Source of the DNA: Acanthaster planci
Lineage: Eukaryota > Echinodermata > Asteroidea > Valvatida > Acanthasteridae
Length of the DNA: 64,000 nucleotides
Direction: 5' to 3'
Assembly: GCF_001949145.1 (NCBI RefSeq)
Contig: NW_019091551.1
Coordinates: 454,761 to 518,760 of the forward strand
How positions within the stretch are numbered: the first letter of the stretch is position 1; each line of letters begins with the position of its first letter. A program made the position numbers and the translations under genes. Below, piece after piece: positions 61,801 to 64,000 of this stretch. The notes under the pieces are model-generated. The model was not told the origin of the DNA, did no database searches, and saw only the letters and a program-made list of their open reading frames with translations.

Positions 61801-62916
61801 CCGGGACTCCTACCTTCGCCTCATGAACATCTCCTCTCTGGAGGCTCTGACAAAGTTCCTGGAGAACCAGGAAGCCCTTAAGAAGGAGAAACGGGAGAGC
61901 CTGCCCATCCCAATCCCTTCTCAGCAGCCAGAGTATCGCGTCCTGATCCCTGATGAGGAGGTATACTGTTACCAATCGGCAGAACAGTGCAGATTAGAGG
62001 AAGCTGATAAAGATAGGTCCAAGTTGGAAGACGCTAATCGCTGTACCTCCCGATCACGGGGTGAGCTTGGTGAAGCTATCTACCAGTCGGCAGAGCCTGT
62101 TTATGAACCTCCTGGTGAGCTGTACTATGACACAGGCAACCTCTTGCAGAACAATACCATATATGAGCCAGGGAGCCTGGGAAGCTCAACAGGAGATGGG
62201 TCTGGTGGAAGCAGTTCAGATGTGGACATACCGAAGCCCTATGGACTGATGCAGCTCAAGAGTGGGGCCAGTGCAGTCCGACGATCCTTCTGGAGTGAGC
62301 TGCCAGAGGTCATTAATAGCGGATTGCTGGAGCAGATGACATCAGAGGAGAAGAGACTCCAAGAGGTGAAGTATTCAGAGACTTCCAAAGACATTACAGT
62401 TTCATGTAACTCTGTTATCCGTGACAATGTTGACGCAAGCAATGTGTCAAACTAAAGCTGATGAGTTACTTTGTATTGTTGTAAACATTTCACAAGAATA
62501 AACCATGCATTCTTGACATAGCTGACCTTGGACTTAGGTTACCTTTTTTTAGGAACACACTGTATACGCAAGGGAAGTTGCTTACCGACCAGTGCACAAG
62601 CAGTCCCAAATGGGTTAATACACACTTTAAATGTTACTTGCAGAGAAGAACATGCACGTCCTCAAGTGCTTTGCATACAGCAAGAATATCTTCAGCTAAA
62701 TAATTGGGGGATTTAAAGCATATGTGTGTCCCGTTGGATTATGCAGGCGCTGTTTGAAGTCATCACCTCGGAAGCTTCCTACCTCCGCAGTCTCAATTTG
62801 GTTGTGGAACATTTTCTGGAAGCCATCACCCTACAGCCTCCAACAGGCTTACTAAACAAGGTCCAACATCATCGTCTGTTCTCCAACATCAAGGGTGTAC
62901 GAGATGCCAGTGAGAG
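32436..62916 (+). CDS. Ephexin-family RhoGEF gene, nine coding exons, 3' end beyond window
   Basis: Joined exons 32436-34800, 36679-36727, 38542-38665, 42561-43575, 54788-54860, 60597-60786, 61296-61362, 61764-62365 and 62747-62916 give one open frame of about 1,551 residues. All introns are GT-AG and the phases agree at each junction (1,2,0,1,2,0,1,0, then 2 at the last donor). The protein starts with a long low-complexity region with proline-rich SH3-ligand-like stretches, acidic tracts and many tyrosines. EPLFQLYQ follows at residues 1295-1302, then FWSELPEV and SGLL, then the DH start TSEASYLRSL at 1502-1511. This order is typical of the ephexin group (ARHGEF5/15/16/19/26, NGEF), which load GTP on Rho-family GTPases at the membrane and cytoskeleton. 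The rest of the DH domain and any PH and SH3 domains are outside the window. Which vertebrate paralogue is closest is not decidable here. The long N-terminus recalls ARHGEF5. Confidence 0.85.
34801..36678 (+). other. RhoGEF intron 1
   Basis: Starts GTAAGA, ends TTTCAG. It contains one of the densest TACATGTA regions of the window (35155-35222, 36072-36170, 36256-36345), including repeated AAGCACCTACATGTAC units. An in-frame TAG lies 18 nt into the intron. Confidence 0.7.
36679..36727 (+). CDS. RhoGEF coding exon 2 (49 nt)
   Basis: A small exon between the acceptor TCTTTCAG (ending 36678) and the donor GTAGAT. It completes the phase-1 codon of exon 1 and encodes a Gly/Asp-rich stretch (EGSGDGDGSDMLCNRS), ending in phase 2. 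It is short, so the support is mostly phase agreement on both sides and the absence of stops. Confidence 0.65.
37841..38352. mobile_element. TTAACCACT-type non-autonomous element, 0.5 kb, in RhoGEF intron 2
   Basis: The termini TAACCACTCCCTGTCGG and CCGGCAGCAAGTGGTTA form an imperfect inverted repeat (13 of 17). The right end has TTAA and the left end GTAA, consistent with a mutated TTAA duplication. An internal 69-bp block recurs inverted at 13000-13068. No transposase. Confidence 0.55.
38542..38665 (+). CDS. RhoGEF coding exon 3 (124 nt)
   Basis: The exon opens after AATACAAG and ends before GTTAGT. It enters in phase 2 and leaves in phase 0. It encodes a basic, polar stretch beginning RRQRLAVKKRES and ending ERQEAITE. 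The acceptor has a modest pyrimidine tract. The joining phase to exon 4 is correct. Confidence 0.7.
40530..40760. repeat. Minisatellite, 35-bp unit, about six copies (RhoGEF intron 3)
   Basis: TTGGGATGAYGGGGTGAAGG followed by TAGAGTACTAGATAG recurs at 40565, 40600, 40635, 40670, 40705 and 40740 (last partial). The copies are nearly identical, so the array is young or homogenised. Confidence 0.92.
40860..42090. repeat. G-rich VNTR, 26-34 bp unit, spanning an assembly gap (RhoGEF intron 3)
   Basis: Units such as GATGGGATGGGGTGGAGTAG plus GAGAGG lie on both sides of the gap; to the right the period is 34 bp. The long frames across it in both strands (Pro/Ser/His-rich or Gly/Trp-rich) are products of the repeat, not genes. 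Confidence 0.92.
41011..41928. other. Assembly gap, 918 N, inside the VNTR
   Basis: Run of N. The true length of the array is unknown. Confidence 0.99.
42561..43575 (+). CDS. RhoGEF coding exon 4 (acidic tract and YDRP repeats, residues 847-1184)
   Basis: The acceptor TTGTTCTGTAG ends at 42560 and the donor GTGAGT follows 43575. Phase is 0 in, 1 out. The exon opens with LHLPPELS, continues through the acidic SSDEEDYDDVHVP (Y895) and a D/E/K-rich segment near residues 966-985, then a basic-hydrophobic patch FEFHIPLFLRKSS (about 1013-1025). Near its end are four tyrosines spaced exactly 11 residues apart (Y1133, Y1144, Y1155, Y1166). The first three sit in YDRP, a YxxP motif of the kind bound by Crk/Nck-type SH2 domains once phosphorylated. 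The exon is probably disordered and a docking platform rather than a catalytic part. Confidence 0.82.
44041..44311. repeat. Inverted-repeat unit with 30-bp arms
   Basis: ATAAATATTTTGGAGTTTTA at 44041 continues to GGTAAATTTC at 44070. The complement of 44280-44311 matches it almost completely. A small foldback element of about 270 bp is likely. Confidence 0.5.
52172..52500 (+). mobile_element. tRNA-derived SINE
   Basis: An A-box-like TGGTGTAGTGG (52183-52193) and a B-box GGTTTGAATCC (52225-52235) have pol III spacing and sit in a tRNA-like head that ends CCCGGCCCGGTC. The following TGTGGATTGGGTTTTCAC and TTCTGGGGTTTTCCTCC words are typical of the central part of animal SINEs. It has the same orientation as the host gene. 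Confidence 0.7.
54206..54491. mobile_element. hAT-type foldback MITE, 286 bp, with 8-bp target duplication
   Basis: The ends are CAAAGATCGTATAGCGCC and GGCGCTGTATGATCTTTG, an inverted repeat with two mismatches. The flanks are GTCACAAG on the left and ATCACAAG on the right, an 8-bp duplication with one mismatch, as for hAT transposons. Inner segments CATTTGAGCAAG-GATACGCC also pair, so most of the unit folds back. It is markedly GC-rich compared with the intron and lies 296 bp before RhoGEF exon 5. Confidence 0.8.
54788..54860 (+). CDS. RhoGEF coding exon 5 (73 nt)
   Basis: It lies after TTTGTCAG and before GTATCA, is open in the required frame (phase 1 in, phase 2 out), and encodes GFSFTWTLDHSQEGTQQDDS followed by YRPK. 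The preceding intron is 11.2 kb and the following one 5.7 kb, so another small exon could have been missed on either side. An alternative acceptor at 54660 leads to an in-frame stop and was not used. Confidence 0.6.
55197..55266. mobile_element. TTAA-ended hairpin relative, 70 bp
   Basis: The outer 11 bases at each end (TTAACCCTAAC and its complement) equal those of the 59-bp hairpin family, but the centre differs. It lies 148 bp beyond the stop codon of the GPCR. Confidence 0.5.
55415..56506 (-). CDS. Orphan rhodopsin-class GPCR, intronless, nested in RhoGEF intron 5
   Basis: A single-exon reading frame of 363 residues with seven hydrophobic segments. The N-terminus carries three N-glycosylation sequons (N3, N6, N12). 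TM1 has GN at 45-46, TM2 has LSVANL with Asn74 where class A receptors have Asp2.50, C102 and C182 (or C168) can form the TM3-ECL2 disulphide, and TM3 ends NRV at 126-128 instead of DRY. W155 marks TM4, P206 TM5 and P279 TM6. TM7 ends HPLLY at 307-311 instead of NPxxY, followed by a helix-8-like FKHPQF. The NR in TM3 recalls the melatonin, GPR84, Moody and Tre1 group, so I place it loosely there; the ligand is unknown. The start ATG has A at -3. An ATTAAA on the minus strand at 55176-55181 is a possible poly(A) signal. The coding DNA is visibly more GC-rich than the surrounding intron. Confidence 0.9.
   Translation of the reverse strand: MKNVTNMTSTVNATSINPAELTFSNSERVGIGVVFLITSILAIIGNVMVIVAVIRSKSLQTTTNAFVVCLSVANLMTGLSLPWSVVGLLSLEGWPLASEVPCQLAGLVLLTSIGASLYSLAGIALNRVLIIVASPSTYQWWHMPTKIAGMISVAWLLPFLIVLVPPLCNVGKLGYDKNTHICTDVSQHPRQQDHRLAIAMVFYLVPMTTVITSYSLIFQTIRRNFRHQTEQCTATPMQPSDFDWGVGHESRKARLKQHQHSTTVNLFVNVCVFLLLNLPYGIALIIPDNKRIAVFSGMVFLMHSFVHPLLYGFKHPQFHHAFREMLHLTEDLQPSTGSGYTRNELRQNARSDKIIKGLENSKF
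57688..57790 (+). promoter_or_regulatory. Candidate TATA promoter within RhoGEF intron 5
   Basis: GATTGG (inverted CCAAT) at 57688-57693 precedes TATATAAGG at 57738-57746 by 44 bp, a usual spacing. An ATG with A at -3 and G at +4 lies at 57787, and nine codons later the sequence AAA|GTAAAA could be a donor in phase 1, which would match exon 8. Sequence-only evidence; it could equally be chance or belong to a repeat. Confidence 0.25.
57909..58025. mobile_element. 117-bp foldback MITE
   Basis: TGCTTGGCCGGTCTTAAA at 57909-57926 pairs with TTTAAGACTGGCCAAGCA at 58008-58025 (17 of 18). The centre has no coding sequence. Confidence 0.7.
60597..60786 (+). CDS. RhoGEF coding exon 6 (proline-rich)
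   Basis: The acceptor is a pyrimidine-rich tract ending CCCCAG at 60596, and the donor is GTGAGT after 60786. It enters in phase 2 and leaves in phase 0. It encodes a proline-rich segment (PVPVLPVPPKALKPPKVPRP) followed by a basic patch SLKKSKRNSLVKN, a plausible SH3 ligand next to a 14-3-3 or kinase-type site. Codon use and base composition are richer in G+C than the flanking introns. Confidence 0.8.
61296..61362 (+). CDS. RhoGEF coding exon 7 (67 nt)
   Basis: It lies between the acceptor TTTGTTCTCAG and the donor GTAATA. Phase is 0 in, 1 out. It encodes SKEEITEQFCKISRQRSRFVSQ, a charged segment immediately N-terminal to the EPLFQLYQ motif. A 59-bp hairpin element starts 8 nt after the donor. 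Confidence 0.8.
61370..61428. mobile_element. 59-bp hairpin with TTAA ends, copy 2
   Basis: Same length and, after complementing, 55 of 59 bases identical to 9136-9194. It begins 8 nt after the exon 7/intron 7 boundary of the RhoGEF. In RNA it would form a stable hairpin next to the 5' splice site. Confidence 0.7.
61764..62365 (+). CDS. RhoGEF coding exon 8 (Tim-like helix motif, Tyr-rich linker, pre-DH segment)
   Basis: The acceptor CACTTTCCTAG ends at 61763 and the donor GTGAAG follows 62365. Phase is 1 in, 0 out; it covers residues 1295-1495. It starts EPLFQLYQEDARSR, resembling the N-terminal autoinhibitory helix of the Tim/ARHGEF5 group (there EPLYQSY), with Phe in place of the first Tyr. 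A linker with eleven tyrosines in all follows, including two YQSAE copies (Y1364, Y1401), YEPP (Y1408) and YEPG (Y1428). The exon ends with SFWSELPEVINSGLL and EEKRLQE, the family signature just before the DH domain. Reading past the donor adds 29 codons and a stop at 62453-62455. Confidence 0.88.
62366..62520 (+). terminator. Possible intronic poly(A) site after RhoGEF exon 8
   Basis: Reading through the exon 8 donor adds 29 residues before TAA at 62453-62455. AATAAA follows at 62497-62502 and a T-rich tract at about 62540-62550. Use of this site would give a protein ending just before the DH domain. Unproven. Confidence 0.3.
62747..62916 (+). CDS. RhoGEF coding exon 9 (start of DH domain)
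   Basis: The acceptor ends ATGCAG at 62746 and the donor is GTGAGT. Phase is 0 in, 2 out; residues 1496-1551. ALFEVITSEASYLRSL is the first conserved region of a Dbl-homology domain, with the Glu (residue 1504) that contacts switch I of the GTPase. HHRLFSNIKGVRDASER matches the ephexin-type second helix. The next DH exon should supply a segment like FLxxLE. I do not find it before 64000. Confidence 0.9.
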
Positions 62917-64000
62917 GTGAGTGCTAAAAAATTGAGATATTGAGCCTCTCTAAAACCACAGGCTTTTTTCCAGCAGTAATTTGCTTGTCCTGGAGGAAGA
63001 ATTAGCCATAGGCAGGCAGTGTCCACAGGTTTGTATTTCAGCTGTAAGCAAACACTTGTCATGCAGTAGTCCTTGATTATAACTACCGATTGTTTACAAC
63101 AGTTTTTTTTGTTACTACCAGGCATTGGTATTGAGACCTTGCTCCCTTGGTAGGATGCCCAATACTGAAAAAGTATTATTAACACTTGGAGGTTTTCAAA
63201 ATTTTCCAAGGAAAACAATGTTTAACGAGGTTAAATAATTTTGAATATTTGTAGAGAGCAAAGGCTCATGTTTTTGCTTTGAGCCTTGTCACTTCAAAAG
63301 GATATTTAATAATTGGTTAGCAATAACCTGATGCAACTCTTAGCCAAACAGAAATGGACTTATTTATAGTTGTTTCACACCACCAATGTTTTTCTTATTT
63401 GGTATTGCTCTATTGTCAAAAGGTCACAAAGTAGTGTTGTCATACCTGTGTACATGTCTGTCACAGTCTTTGGCCTGTTCCTATTCCAACCGAGTTGAAG
63501 ACTAAAATGTGGGAAGTAGCTAGATCTTGAGACACAATTTTATCTACATCTTGTAACATAATTTCATCTTATTTGTGCACATTGTTCATAAATGCACGTA
63601 TGTATGTGTTTTTCAAAATTTGTGGCCTTGCTTGGTTAATGAACGAGCATAGAATATGAGAAAGTCTTTAAATTTCCAAGATGTGCACATGATTTAATGA
63701 TTCTGGGCAAGGCCTGTTGTTTCCTCAGATCACATACAGTTACCATGTACACAAGGTTTGGGAGGATTTGGTTGAAGTGAGGAAGGTAGAGCCCAGCCAC
63801 TGTTTACTTTACAAGGGCTTGATGTTCTATGAAGAGATGTACATTTTCATATTTGTCGCCAATATGGACAGAGAAGAATTGAAGACAGAGCTCTAAGTTG
63901 TGAATCAATCGTAACCATAGAATCAGTTTTCCAAGTAATTTAGAAGACATTTGTTGAAAATGTTAATTTTGGAGTGCCACTGGTATCGTCATTCTGTTTG
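62917..64000 (+). other. RhoGEF intron 9, partial
   Basis: Starts GTGAGT. No frame compatible with the next DH segment is found up to the window edge. The acceptor-like TTTCCTCAG at 63729 leads to a stop in the required phase. Confidence 0.6.

Noticed and set aside
63729-63895. Open stretch after an acceptor-like TTTCCTCAG, possible next DH exon
   Set aside because: In the phase required by exon 9 it hits a stop; the open frame is a different one and does not resemble a DH domain.

Overview
The window looks like nuclear DNA of a metazoan, probably a marine invertebrate deuterostome. It has AT-rich non-coding DNA, GT-AG introns, long introns packed with repeats, two assembly gaps (runs of N), and a very dense scatter of the palindromic word TACATGTA and its relatives. 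Sea-star or other echinoderm DNA, or amphioxus, would fit. I cannot fix the species from sequence alone. No bacterial, viral or organellar gene is visible.

Layout. From 1 to about 32.4 kb no complete gene is evident. This part is a repeat-rich stretch with two foldback elements whose arms are arrays of short repeats (515-1824 and 6117-6816), a large imperfect palindrome with a smaller foldback nested inside it (3040-4935), tandem duplications, minisatellites, an hAT-like insertion (24360-25132) and members of TTAA-ended element families. One good candidate internal exon of an unidentified minus-strand gene lies at 22803-22951.

From 32436 to 62916 and beyond the right edge lies the 5' two thirds of a large plus-strand gene for a Rho guanine-nucleotide exchange factor of the ephexin family (ARHGEF5/15/16/19/26/NGEF group). 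I assembled nine coding exons whose splice phases all agree. They encode about 1,550 residues: a long disordered, tyrosine-, serine- and proline-rich N-terminal region, a Tim-like helix motif (EPLFQLYQ) and the first helix of the DH domain. The rest of the DH domain, and any PH and SH3 domains, would lie beyond 64000. The introns hold VNTRs, a tRNA-derived SINE, miniature elements and simple repeats.

Within intron 5 of this gene, on the opposite strand, sits a complete intronless rhodopsin-class GPCR of 363 residues (55415-56506). Its canonical activation motifs are altered: Asp2.50 is Asn, DRY is NRV, NPxxY is HPLLY.

The genes do not form an operon-like unit. The only structural relation is the nesting of the receptor inside the RhoGEF intron. 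The best candidates for something undescribed are the paired-array foldback elements, the 59-bp TTAA hairpin family (two copies in opposite orientation, one 8 nt after a splice donor), the exact 11-residue YDRP repeat of the RhoGEF, and the microswitch-altered nested receptor.
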